NCBI RefSeq assembly: GCF_000829465.1 | Contig: NZ_JXAL01000026.1 | Span: 203,714-267,713 of the forward strand | From: Cohnella kolymensis | GTDB lineage: Bacteria > Bacillota > Bacilli > Paenibacillales > Paenibacillaceae | Direction of reading: 5' to 3' | DNA length: 64,000 nt | Part shown: one piece after another, positions 24,972 to 32,660 of the stretch | Position numbering within the stretch: the first letter of the stretch is position 1 | Layout of the letters: each line of letters opens with the position of its first letter | Notes under the pieces: model-generated | Seen by the model: the letters and a program-made list of their open reading frames with translations, nothing else | Told to the model about the DNA's origin: nothing | Database searches by the model: none | Position numbers and translations under genes: made by a program

Positions 24972-25319
24972 TCAGATTTGATGCCGCTGCTCGCCGTTCT
25001 GTTCCAAGATGCTGTTCACTTCGTGCGCCACGCTTGGATCCTTTGAAGCGAGTTTTTTTACATCCTCCAAGTCCTCGGTATGAGAAGGGGAACGTGAGGA
25101 CTTGCTTTTGTTCCGGCCATTGTTGGACGAATTTGCGGAGCCGCCGGTGAACTTCATGTTTAAAGCTTTTTCGATGACATTGTCAGTCATCCCACCGATG
25201 CCTTTGGACATATTCTGGCCGACACCGGAAGTGATCGCCGACATCCTGTTATTGCGCTGAAGCAGCATCACTACTGCCGCGCCTGCCAAACCGCCCCATA
25301 CGAAAGTCCCGAGTTTCAT
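24972..25319 (-). CDS. Hypothetical membrane-anchored protein, 115 residues
   Basis: The product starts with a short hydrophobic segment (LGTFVWGGLAGAAVVMLL, about 3-20). A GVGQNMSKGIGGMTDNVIEK stretch follows, then a Ser/Asn/Lys-rich linker and a charged C-terminus, EDVKKLASKDPSVAHEVNSI. The N-terminus resembles the short membrane starts of YtxH-like proteins, but I do not assign it to that family. A GGAGG site precedes the ATG. It is a single-gene unit with its own terminator, facing away from the deacetylase gene. Function unknown. Confidence 0.7.
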   Translation of the reverse strand: MKLGTFVWGGLAGAAVVMLLQRNNRMSAITSGVGQNMSKGIGGMTDNVIEKALNMKFTGGSANSSNNGRNKSKSSRSPSHTEDLEDVKKLASKDPSVAHEVNSILEQNGEQRHQI

Positions 25320-25494
25320 CTTGCCACCTCCTTGCCAGGCTGTTTATTGCTGTTTAAAGGTATCCTGCATGCTTATTTTTGACCCTTGAAGCAAAGGTCA
25401 TGCCCCATCAAATTAAGGAAGTCCGGCGCATGTCGAAAAAAAGGAGATATGTTACAATTGCGCTGATCGTACGAATAATGGAGGGAATATCATC

Positions 25495-26376
25495 ATGAAT
25501 CGCTTGTGCACCGCCGCTGCTGCCGCTGTGTTGGCCTTAAACCTCACAGCCTGCGGCAATTCCGCAACACCGGGAAGCGCATCTTCTTCCACACCGGAGC
25601 ATTCCGCGTCGCCGCCTTCATCAGAAGCTGCTTCTTCTACACCGTCCGCGCCTGTGTCATCTTCCCCGCCGGCAAGCGCTCCGACGGAAACGACTCCGGC
25701 CTTATCGCCGGAACCCGCTGCTGCGGCCAAGTCCTACCGCATGAACAAAGTGTACCGCATAGTCCCGATCGACAAGGCTAAGAACGCGAGCAAAGTCGTT
25801 CTGCTGACGTTCGACGACGGCCCGAAGGATAAGCTCACCTTGACCCTCCTCCTGGACACGCTTGATAAACATAATGCGAAAGCGATTTTTTTCGTAAACG
25901 GGTACCGTGTCAAAGCACATCCGGAACTGCTGAAAGAAATTGATAATCGCAAACAAGTGATTGGCAATCACTCTTGGGACCATATAAACCTGAAAAAGGA
26001 AAAACCCGCTAAGATTAAACAACAGCTGGAGTCCGTACAAACGATTGTTAAAGAGGTTACCGGCAAAACACCTGTATTTTTCCGTCCTCCGTTCGGTTCG
26101 GCCAATGCTTCCGTTCATCAGATCGCGAAGGATAACAGCATGCTGTTCATGACTTGGTCCAACGGATCACTCGATTGGGACTTGGGCAGAAAAGTGAAGG
26201 ATTCCGACAAACCTAAAGCGGTAATTAAAAATGTGATGGAGCAGCTTCATGACGGCAGCAACATACTGATGCACGAGCTGCCATGGACGGCTGCGGCAAT
26301 GGATGAACTTCTTACCGCGTTAGAGAACAAAGGGTACTCATTCGTTGATCCGAACAGCATCGATCTTGAGCTGTAA
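25495..26376 (+). CDS. Polysaccharide deacetylase lipoprotein
   Basis: This 293-residue protein has a lipoprotein signal ending LALNLTACGN, a Ser/Pro/Ala linker (about 22-80) and a NodB domain. Deacetylase motifs are LTFDDGP (about 104-110), NHSWDH with the two metal histidines, RPPFGS, and near the C-terminus LMHEL, where LLH or LMH is usual. Family 4 carbohydrate esterases use a metal and the first aspartate to remove acetyl groups from peptidoglycan or chitin-like glycans. The lipid anchor would hold it on the outside of the membrane facing the wall. GGAGGG lies before the ATG. It is a single-gene unit with a strong terminator. Confidence 0.9.
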   Translation: MNRLCTAAAAAVLALNLTACGNSATPGSASSSTPEHSASPPSSEAASSTPSAPVSSSPPASAPTETTPALSPEPAAAAKSYRMNKVYRIVPIDKAKNASKVVLLTFDDGPKDKLTLTLLLDTLDKHNAKAIFFVNGYRVKAHPELLKEIDNRKQVIGNHSWDHINLKKEKPAKIKQQLESVQTIVKEVTGKTPVFFRPPFGSANASVHQIAKDNSMLFMTWSNGSLDWDLGRKVKDSDKPKAVIKNVMEQLHDGSNILMHELPWTAAAMDELLTALENKGYSFVDPNSIDLEL

Positions 26377-26404
26377 TTCCAGTCAGTCATCATTCACAAG
26401 AAAA

Positions 26405-26434
26405 ACGCCCGCTGCCGCGGGCGTTTGCATTTTT
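26405..26434 (+). terminator. Bidirectional terminator after the deacetylase gene
   Basis: ACGCCCGC-TGCC-GCGGGCGT is followed by TTGCATTTTT on the plus strand and by TTTTTCTT on the minus strand. It therefore serves both the deacetylase gene and the convergent 96-residue protein gene. Confidence 0.85.
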
Positions 26435-26444
26435 ATAGAACGAT

Positions 26445-26735
26445 TCAGCTGTAATGTTTATACCCCCACCAGATAAGACTGGCTGCCAAACCCGCAAACA
26501 GCAGGACGAGCAGAAGGTAGAACCATCGGGACAGCTGTCCGCCTTTACTGGGATGGACCACGGCTCTAGGCGGCATGCCCGTTTCGGGAATACCTGAAGT
26601 CGCCGCCGCTTCAGCGATCGCCGCCTCGAGCTCCTCCAACGTGCCAGCCGGCTGCACTTGCTTGGAATCCGAGAGCGCATGCCGCTTTGCCTCGACATAT
26701 CGCGTCCAAGCCGATGAATTGTTGCTTTCCTTCAT
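26445..26735 (-). CDS. Hypothetical tail-anchored membrane protein, 96 residues
   Basis: The product has a soluble N-terminal part with a helix rich in Glu/Ala (GTLEELEAAIAEAAATSG) and one membrane helix at the C-terminus (WFYLLLVLLFAGLAASLIWW), ending YKHYS. Its ATG overlaps the TGA of the CPBP protease gene and has GGAGGG upstream, so the two are co-translated. The pairing suggests it may be a partner or substrate of the protease, but that is inference. I do not recognise a family. Confidence 0.65.
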   Translation of the reverse strand: MKESNNSSAWTRYVEAKRHALSDSKQVQPAGTLEELEAAIAEAAATSGIPETGMPPRAVVHPSKGGQLSRWFYLLLVLLFAGLAASLIWWGYKHYS

Positions 26736-27331
26736 TCCTTGTCCCTCCGAAAACGAATAATGCATCCCATCACCAAATCGACGAGAAAATGAGCCAAGAC
26801 CGGTGCCCAAATTGTGCCGGTGTGAACCATGATCCAACCCAATGCATAGCTGATGGAGAATACAAGGCCCGTCGGAATCCAGTGACGCAAATATCGGATA
26901 TGTATCGCTGCGAATATGATACTCGTCCAGTACGGCCCGATGGCAAACTGAACGGCTCCCCGAAATAAGATCTCCTCGCAAATGCTAACGACCAAAGCGA
27001 TCAACACAATATGCCACAGAGGCCGTGCCCGAAACAGTCTTTCATTAATGCCGCCGTCATCCGCGGCTTCCTCCGGCACCCATCGCGAGATCGCCAGATC
27101 CACCAAGATGACGAGCACCGCCAAGCCCGCTCCCCATAAAGCAAAATTACCGCCATCGTCAGGCAGAGCGAATAATGCAAACGGATTTCTGCCCTGCAAA
27201 AAAATCCATACTACGCCGATAACTAAAGTAAGAAACTGTGTCAGATACAAATTGGCCAGCAGCATCCGGTCGTTCAGATCATTCACATTAACCTGGCGTA
27301 TTTTCAGCTTGCGGATGTCGAATTTTCTCAT
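26732..27331 (-). CDS. CPBP family intramembrane glutamic endopeptidase
   Basis: This is a 199-residue protein with several membrane helices. It has the Abi/CAAX-protease motifs: EEILFRG (two glutamates and arginine), then FAAIHIRY with a histidine, and HFLVDLVMG with the last histidine. Family members cut prenylated or transmembrane proteins, and some give bacteriocin self-immunity; neither role is indicated here. Length is typical. It is followed by a small tail-anchored protein in a four-base overlap. Confidence 0.85.
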   Translation of the reverse strand: MRKFDIRKLKIRQVNVNDLNDRMLLANLYLTQFLTLVIGVVWIFLQGRNPFALFALPDDGGNFALWGAGLAVLVILVDLAISRWVPEEAADDGGINERLFRARPLWHIVLIALVVSICEEILFRGAVQFAIGPYWTSIIFAAIHIRYLRHWIPTGLVFSISYALGWIMVHTGTIWAPVLAHFLVDLVMGCIIRFRRDKE

Positions 27332-27424
27332 GTGTCCTCTGTTTCTGTGAAATTTTGCATGTTCAACCCTGGAGATTTTTTCTATACTAGGACTACCAAT
27401 ATCGACCGTCTAAAGGAGCACCCC

Positions 27425-28346
27425 ATGGAAAAGCGTACAAACCGGTCCAACCTCGTATTTTCCCTAACCTTTCTGCTAATGCTCATTATCGCGATCGGGG
27501 CTTTTTTTTTACGGCGTGAAAGTCGGTTCGCAAAGAGTCGAAGCGCAGTATGCAGCCAAGGAACCGGCTGAGGCTGAACCCTCGCCCCCTGCCAACGCCT
27601 ATCAACAGCAAGATCTTGTCGCCTTCTATCATACCGTATTTTTGCCTTATCGTGAATTTCAGAACGACTGGTTTGCCGCTCTGAACGACTGGCTGGCGGA
27701 CCCGGCGGCGGATCGCTCGGCTTCCATGAAGGAATTGTCCAAATCCGCGGAGCAAAAGTATACTGCCATCAAGCGCGTTCAGGTTCCGCAAATATCACCT
27801 CTTTTGAAGGATGCCCAAAACAGCTATTTGAAAAGTTTGAAGCTGTTCAAGGAAAGCTTCGACAAAGGGGCAGCGCAAGCTAATCAGGGTCCTGCCGCCA
27901 TCACGATGGACAAGCTGAACGCCGATGCTTATTTCAAAGAAGCCCGCAGTCAGTCGCTCGCCGCGCAAAAGAATTATTACGACGCCATGCTGAAATGGGC
28001 TGCCAGCGTGAATCTGGACATCGACGGGGAATTTAAAGCTGCGAATGATTTGGAAGTTACAAAGTGGAAAAGCCTGCCCCTCATTATTAAACTCAAAGTA
28101 ACGGCCGATTATTTAGCTGACCACACGCTGCACACTCCCTATCTGCCGCATGATCTTACTGCCCGGGTCGACCAGTTCATCAGCTCCGGCCAGTCGGCTA
28201 AGAAGAAGCTCAAAACCTTCGACGCAATCGCAGAGCTCATGACCAGCACGGAAGCGGTGCGAAACGGCGATTTTCTGGAAATGAAGGCGCGATTCTATGG
28301 CGATCAGCAATTGCCCCAGCTGCCGTTTTTCTTTCCGGATAAATAA
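27425..28346 (+). CDS. Membrane-anchored extracytoplasmic protein of unknown function, frameshifted
   Basis: An ATG at 27425 with AAAGGAG upstream starts MEKRTNRSNLVFSLTFLLM, a single N-terminal membrane helix. After nine T residues near 27500 the frame is lost. One T fewer continues it as FYGVKVGSQRVEAQYAAKEP and on to 28346, giving a protein of about 306 residues. The rest is helical with a Pro/Ala linker after the anchor and no motif that I recognise; it is probably on the outside of the membrane. The strong coding character on both sides of the T-run argues for a sequencing slip, though phase variation by T-run length is possible. Confidence 0.65.
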
Positions 28347-28383
28347 TATACGCATAATGACGGCTTTTGTCTCATTTTAACCA

Positions 28384-28413
28384 TTGCATTCCGGCACCCA
28401 CTTGCTTTAAAAT
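28384..28413 (+). promoter_or_regulatory. Promoter candidate for serA
   Basis: TTGCAT, an 18-base spacer and TAAAAT precede the serA leader. Transcription would begin near 28420 and give a leader of about 135 bases. Confidence 0.45.
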
Positions 28414-28474
28414 AATAAAGTCTATTGGAACCAGAATCATGCCTTGTGGGAATACAAGTGACCTTGCGGAGTCA

Positions 28475-28538
28475 CCCTTGGCGCACCGATCGTCCGCGTA
28501 TTGCGGAGCCGGGCGGCGTCCGAGGGTGTTTTCTATAT
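28475..28538 (+). promoter_or_regulatory. Terminator-like hairpin in the serA leader, possible attenuator
   Basis: CACCCTTGG pairs with CCGAGGGTG across about 40 bases that also hold a small CCGC/GCGG stem, and TTTTCTAT follows. Two short hairpins (CTTG...CAAG and TGAC...GTCA) lie just upstream. The layout suits attenuation of serA. The T-box consensus was not found, so the signal is unknown. Confidence 0.4.
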
Positions 28539-28555
28539 TCAGAAGGAGGGTTTGC

Positions 28556-30148
28556 ATGTTTAAAGTACTTGTATCGGACCCGATCAGCGATCTGGGAATA
28601 TCGCTGCTTGCAGAAGCGTCCGACATCGCGATTGATAAAAAAACCGGCTTAAGCGAGGACGAGCTTGCAGACATTATCGGTGAATATGACGCACTTCTTG
28701 TCCGCAGTCAGACCAGAGTCACAGATCGCATTATGACTGCAGGCAAGCAGTTGAAAGTAATCGGCCGCGCGGGGGTCGGCGTCGACAATATCGACTTGGA
28801 TTCCGCAACCAAACGAGGCATTATCGTCATCAATGCGCCGGACGGAAACACGATTACGACATGCGAACATACCTTTGCGATGATGATGGCGCTCGCCCGC
28901 CATATCCCGCAAGCCTATATGAAGACGGTCGGCGGCGTGTGGGACCGCAAATCCTTCGTCGGCGTCGAGCTTCGCAACAAAGTGCTCGGCGTGCTCGGCA
29001 TGGGCCGTATCGGCAGCGAAGTCGCGGCGCGCGCAAAAGCGTTCGGCATGACGGTGTACGGCTATGACCCATTCCTGACCGAAGAGCGTGCCGAGAAGCT
29101 TGGAGTTCGTCTCGCATCAGTGGATGACATCATCCGGGACGCCGACTTCATTACCGTCCATACCCCTCTTACACCTGAGACTCGCCACATGATCGGCAGA
29201 GAGCAATTTTCCCGTATAAAACAAGGCGTTCGGATCGTCAACTGCGCCCGCGGCGGCATCATTGACGAAGAAGCCCTCGTTGAAGCCATCGACTCAGGCA
29301 GAGTCGCAGGCGCGGCGTTCGACGTATTCGAGGAAGAGCCGCCTGCGGCAGACCATCCTTTCCTCACTCATCCGAAAATTATCGTCACGCCTCATCTCGG
29401 CGCGTCCACTGTAGAAGCGCAGGAGAACGTGGCAATAGACGTCTCGGAGCAGCTGCTGCACATCCTTCGCGGCGAGGCGTTCAAAAACGCCGTCAATATG
29501 CCTCCGGTGGCTGCTGACGTGCTATCCAAGCTGGAGCCGTACTTCGCGCTCGGCAAAACACTGGGCAGCTTCGCCGCTCAAATCGCGGAAGGGCCTGTTA
29601 AGGAAATCGCCGTTACCTATTCCGGGGATTTGGCCAACGTTGACACGCAGCCGCTCACCCGTTACGTCGTTGAAGGCGTGCTGTCCCACCATCTCGGGTC
29701 GGATCACGTGAATGTCGTAAACGCGATGCATCTGGCCAAAAGCCGAGAGGTAAAAATAGTTGAAACGAAGACGCAATCGACGAAAGGCTTCACCAACCAC
29801 GTGAGCATTACATTGCGCACGGACAAGGAAGAACGCTATGCGGCAGGAACTTTGTTGAACGGCTTCGGTCCGCGCATTACACAAGTGGATAAATTCCCGG
29901 TCGATGTTGAGCCGCATGGTCATCTCCTCCTCATCTCCCATCATGACAAACCGGGTATCATCGGCCGTATCGGTACGCTGCTCGGCAATAATGACGTCAA
30001 CATTGCGACGATGCAGGTCGGCCGTAAAGTGGTCGGCGGCGCGGCCATCATGGTTCTCGGAGTCGACAAGGGCGTGCCGAAAGATCTGCTCCGCGACATC
30101 ATTGCGCTGCCGGATCTCAACAACGCCAAAGTCATTCATTTGAATTAA
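28556..30148 (+). CDS. serA: D-3-phosphoglycerate dehydrogenase
   Basis: This 530-residue long-form SerA oxidises 3-phosphoglycerate, the first step of serine synthesis. The NAD domain has VLGMGRIGSEVA (GxGxxG). The catalytic set is the arginine of NCARGGIIDE, the glutamate near FEEEPP and the histidine of TPHLGAST. A substrate-binding (ASB) domain follows from about residue 315. The C-terminal ACT domain (HDKPGIIGRIGTLLGNNDVN) usually senses serine. The ATG at 28556 has AGAAGGAGGG upstream; an in-frame upstream extension lacks a ribosome site and family similarity. The leader may attenuate transcription and a strong terminator follows. Confidence 0.97.
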   Translation: MFKVLVSDPISDLGISLLAEASDIAIDKKTGLSEDELADIIGEYDALLVRSQTRVTDRIMTAGKQLKVIGRAGVGVDNIDLDSATKRGIIVINAPDGNTITTCEHTFAMMMALARHIPQAYMKTVGGVWDRKSFVGVELRNKVLGVLGMGRIGSEVAARAKAFGMTVYGYDPFLTEERAEKLGVRLASVDDIIRDADFITVHTPLTPETRHMIGREQFSRIKQGVRIVNCARGGIIDEEALVEAIDSGRVAGAAFDVFEEEPPAADHPFLTHPKIIVTPHLGASTVEAQENVAIDVSEQLLHILRGEAFKNAVNMPPVAADVLSKLEPYFALGKTLGSFAAQIAEGPVKEIAVTYSGDLANVDTQPLTRYVVEGVLSHHLGSDHVNVVNAMHLAKSREVKIVETKTQSTKGFTNHVSITLRTDKEERYAAGTLLNGFGPRITQVDKFPVDVEPHGHLLLISHHDKPGIIGRIGTLLGNNDVNIATMQVGRKVVGGAAIMVLGVDKGVPKDLLRDIIALPDLNNAKVIHLN

Positions 30149-30196
30149 AAAAAGGATGGCCTTCAGCGTCTTCGTCTGGAGGCCATCCTTTTTTTG
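30146..30196 (+). terminator. Terminator after serA
   Basis: A long stem GGATGGCC...GGCCATCC flanked by an A-run and TTTTTTT directly follows the serA stop. It is symmetrical enough to work on both strands. Confidence 0.92.
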
Positions 30197-30201
30197 TGAG
30201 C

Positions 30202-30456
30202 TGTAAGCCGATATTCTCGGCTTATAGCTTATTTGCTTGCGGGATTTCTCCTGCAAGCCGATATTTTCGGTTTGCAGCGCGCTTTGATCGCGGGATGTCT
30301 CCTTCAAGACGAGATTCTCTGCTTACAACTTACTTTGCTCGCATAATTATCGTTGTAAGGCCGGTCACCGGCCTTACATGCCTGCTCGCGTGCCAACTTC
30401 CCACCTGTAAGGCCGATCACCCACCTTACACAGCCGCGCGCGTCCCAACTAAGCGC
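30202..30456. repeat. Tandem array of five ~51-bp imperfect hairpin repeats
   Basis: Units begin at about 30202, 30252, 30303, 30354 and 30406, spaced 50-52 bases. Each starts with an inverted repeat such as TGTAAGCCGA-TATTC-TCGGCTTATA or TGTAAGGCCGG-TCA-CCGGCCTTACA, followed by about 25 less conserved bases. Stem changes are often paired (TGTAAG/CTTATA in unit 1, TGCAAG/TTTGCA in unit 2), so structure rather than sequence is kept. The array fills the gap between convergent serA and resE and touches the resE 3' end. There is no gene in this stretch. Confidence 0.8.
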
Positions 30457-31900
30457 GGCTTTTACTAATCCGTCGGCGATTCGCAGCGACCGGGAGTGTA
30501 ATGGTAAATGTCGTGCCTTTACCCGGTGTGCTCCGGGCCTCGATCTGACCGCCGTGAGCGACGATCAAATTCTTGGCGATAGCCAAGCCGAGACCCGTGC
30601 CGCCCGTGATGTCGCGTTTGCGCGCTTTATCCGCTTTGTAGAATCGTTCGAATATATATGGCAAATCTTCCGCGGGAATGCCTTGTCCTTCATCCCTCAC
30701 CGAAAGTTCCAGCAGACCGTTCTTGGTGCCTTCCAGCCTTCTCGCACCCAGCTCGATTCCCGCGCCGGACGCCGTATGACGCAAGGCGTTGTCCATCAGA
30801 TTGGTCAATACCTGTTCCAAGCGGTCGGCATCTGCAGCTTCGAGCACGAGAGCCGGATCCTCTTCCGTCCTGGTAAGGACGATGCCTCGTTCCTTGGCCA
30901 ACGCCGCGAACTTCCGGTAAACCCGGCCCATTAACGCGTTTACGTCAACCGTCTGGAACGTCATGTCGAGATGGCCGGCTTCCATCCGGGCCAGGTCGAG
31001 TAAATCCTTCACCAGCCGGCCCATTCGCAGCGATTCGTCGTGTATGACCTGCACCAGCTCATGCCGTTCCTCGGGAGTCGCGGCAATGTCGTCCAGAAGC
31101 GCCTCGCTGTAACCTTGAACCATCGACAAAGGTGTGCGGATCTCGTGCGAGACGTTCGCTACGAAATCCTTGCGCATTTTATCGACCCGGAACTCCTCGG
31201 TGACATCCCGCAGCACAGCAACAGCTCCGCGCACGGAATCGGTTGATGCCAGCGGCGTCATGACCACCGACCAAACCCCGCTTTTCACGTGAATCTTCGC
31301 CGTTAACTCTTTGCCGCTCATAATCACGTTGCGGAATGTTTCACGGAGAGGACCAGGCACCTGGCCGTCCTTCGGGCTGACGTCTTCGTCCGTCCAATCG
31401 ACGGTATTCCAATCATCCAGTAAATATTGCCCCTGAGGATTGGCGAGAAACACGGCCCCCTCCGCATCAAACGAGACAACGGCATCCGTCATGCTTCGAA
31501 GAACGCTGCTTGAGTGGTCCCGCTCATGCTGCAGCGCGCGAATCAGCGTATTCAGCTCCGAGGCCATCTGGTTAAACGTATTGGCCAGCTCGCCGATTTC
31601 ATCCGATGAACGGATGGTTACCCGAGTAGAATATTCGCCCTGCGCAACGCGATCCGCAGCTTCTCTCATTTCGCGCAAGGGCTGTGTGATCTTCGTGAAC
31701 AGGAAGAATGCAAATACTGTAGTCAGTAAAAAGCCGATAGCCCCCGTGTATATAAACAGATGCTTTACTCTCACGGGGTCCGCGAACGTAACTCCATCGA
31801 TATATTGAAGCAGGAAAATGCCCAGCGTCGAGATCACGACCGCAACCAGCACAATGATTGTCAGCCACAGCTTGCCGACGACCGTTCTCCATATCGCCAT
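30449..31900 (-). CDS. resE: Sensor histidine kinase ResE
   Basis: This 483-residue kinase has two membrane helices (about 9-31 and 47-69), a HAMP domain (about 70-122) and a PAS-like domain (about 127-240). The kinase core has H-box VANVSHEIRTPLSM, N-box LTNLMDNALRHT, DEGQGIP, FERFYKAD and GGTGLGLAIAKN. The stretch between the two helices is very short, so the signal is probably sensed inside the cell through PAS/HAMP, whereas B. subtilis ResE has a larger outside domain. It phosphorylates ResD in response to low oxygen or redox state. It begins three bases after resD in the resABCDE operon. Confidence 0.93.
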   Translation of the reverse strand: MAIWRTVVGKLWLTIIVLVAVVISTLGIFLLQYIDGVTFADPVRVKHLFIYTGAIGFLLTTVFAFFLFTKITQPLREMREAADRVAQGEYSTRVTIRSSDEIGELANTFNQMASELNTLIRALQHERDHSSSVLRSMTDAVVSFDAEGAVFLANPQGQYLLDDWNTVDWTDEDVSPKDGQVPGPLRETFRNVIMSGKELTAKIHVKSGVWSVVMTPLASTDSVRGAVAVLRDVTEEFRVDKMRKDFVANVSHEIRTPLSMVQGYSEALLDDIAATPEERHELVQVIHDESLRMGRLVKDLLDLARMEAGHLDMTFQTVDVNALMGRVYRKFAALAKERGIVLTRTEEDPALVLEAADADRLEQVLTNLMDNALRHTASGAGIELGARRLEGTKNGLLELSVRDEGQGIPAEDLPYIFERFYKADKARKRDITGGTGLGLAIAKNLIVAHGGQIEARSTPGKGTTFTITLPVAANRRRISKSRA

Positions 31901-31903
31901 CGT

Positions 31904-32617
31904 TTATTTTGCCGCCTCCAGTTTGTACCCCACTCCCCAGACAGTTGTGATCATAGAAGCCGCTTCCGCGGAAACACGGTTCAGCTTCTCGCGAAGCCTT
32001 TTCACATGGGTGTCAACCGTCCTCAGATCGCCGAAAAAGTCATAATTCCAGACGTCTTTCAGCAGCTCCTCCCGGGAAAACACCTTGTCGGGTGAGCTCG
32101 CCAAGTAATGCAGCAGCTCGTACTCTTTCGGGGTCAAGTTGACCTCTTGTCCGCTGGCCGTCACGCGATGGGCATCATGTTCGATGACCAGGAATGGGAA
32201 TACGATATTGTTGCTTGTGTTCAAATCCTTGGATAAAAACGCTGTAGCCGAAGCCCGGCGCAAAATCGCTTTGATGCGAAAAATAACCTCGCGCGGACTG
32301 AAAGGCTTGACGACATAATCGTCCGCTCCGACTTCAAAGCCTTGCACGCGGTTCACTTCTTCACCTTTGGCCGTCAGCATTAACACCGGTGTCGCTTTCT
32401 GCTGCCGGAGTCTTGTACATACCTCGACGCCGTCCATCCCCGGAAGCATGAGATCGAGCACAATCAGATCGAAATCTTCCTGCTGCGCTTTGCGGAGCGC
32501 GGTTTCCCCGTCCTCCGCTTCATCTATTTCGTAACCCTCTTTCTCAAGGTACATGCGAAGGAGACGACGGATACGCTCCTCATCGTCCACTACCAAAATC
32601 CGGTTGCCCATACTCAT
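31904..32617 (-). CDS. resD: Response regulator ResD
   Basis: This 237-residue OmpR-family regulator has a receiver domain (about 5-120) with acidic residues in VVDDEER, the phosphoacceptor aspartate in LIVLDLMLPG, a threonine in MLTAKGEE and the lysine in VVKPFSPRE. The winged-helix DNA-binding domain is at about 140-235 (LTPKEYELLHYLAS, TVDTHVKRLREKL, WGVGYKLE). In B. subtilis ResD activates aerobic and anaerobic respiration genes, including resA, ctaA and hmp. Position directly after resABC and before resE confirms the name. The start is ATG with AGAGGTG upstream. Confidence 0.95.
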   Translation of the reverse strand: MSMGNRILVVDDEERIRRLLRMYLEKEGYEIDEAEDGETALRKAQQEDFDLIVLDLMLPGMDGVEVCTRLRQQKATPVLMLTAKGEEVNRVQGFEVGADDYVVKPFSPREVIFRIKAILRRASATAFLSKDLNTSNNIVFPFLVIEHDAHRVTASGQEVNLTPKEYELLHYLASSPDKVFSREELLKDVWNYDFFGDLRTVDTHVKRLREKLNRVSAEAASMITTVWGVGYKLEAAK

Positions 32618-32660
32618 CTAACAGCACCTCTTCCGTTTCGCCAAATAAGGCAATCGTCCG

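Noticed and set aside
28420..28555. T-box riboswitch or 6S RNA before serA
   Set aside because: The T-box core (AGGGTGGTACCGCG-like) is absent, and the fold lacks the long near-continuous helix with central bubble expected for 6S RNA.
29522..30307. A 261-codon minus-strand frame over the serA 3' half and the repeats
   Set aside because: It is antisense to the ACT and ASB domains of SerA and extends into the terminator and repeats.
30202..30456. CRISPR array
   Set aside because: The repeats are imperfect, contain the variation themselves, and are not separated by unique spacers of constant length; no cas genes are present.
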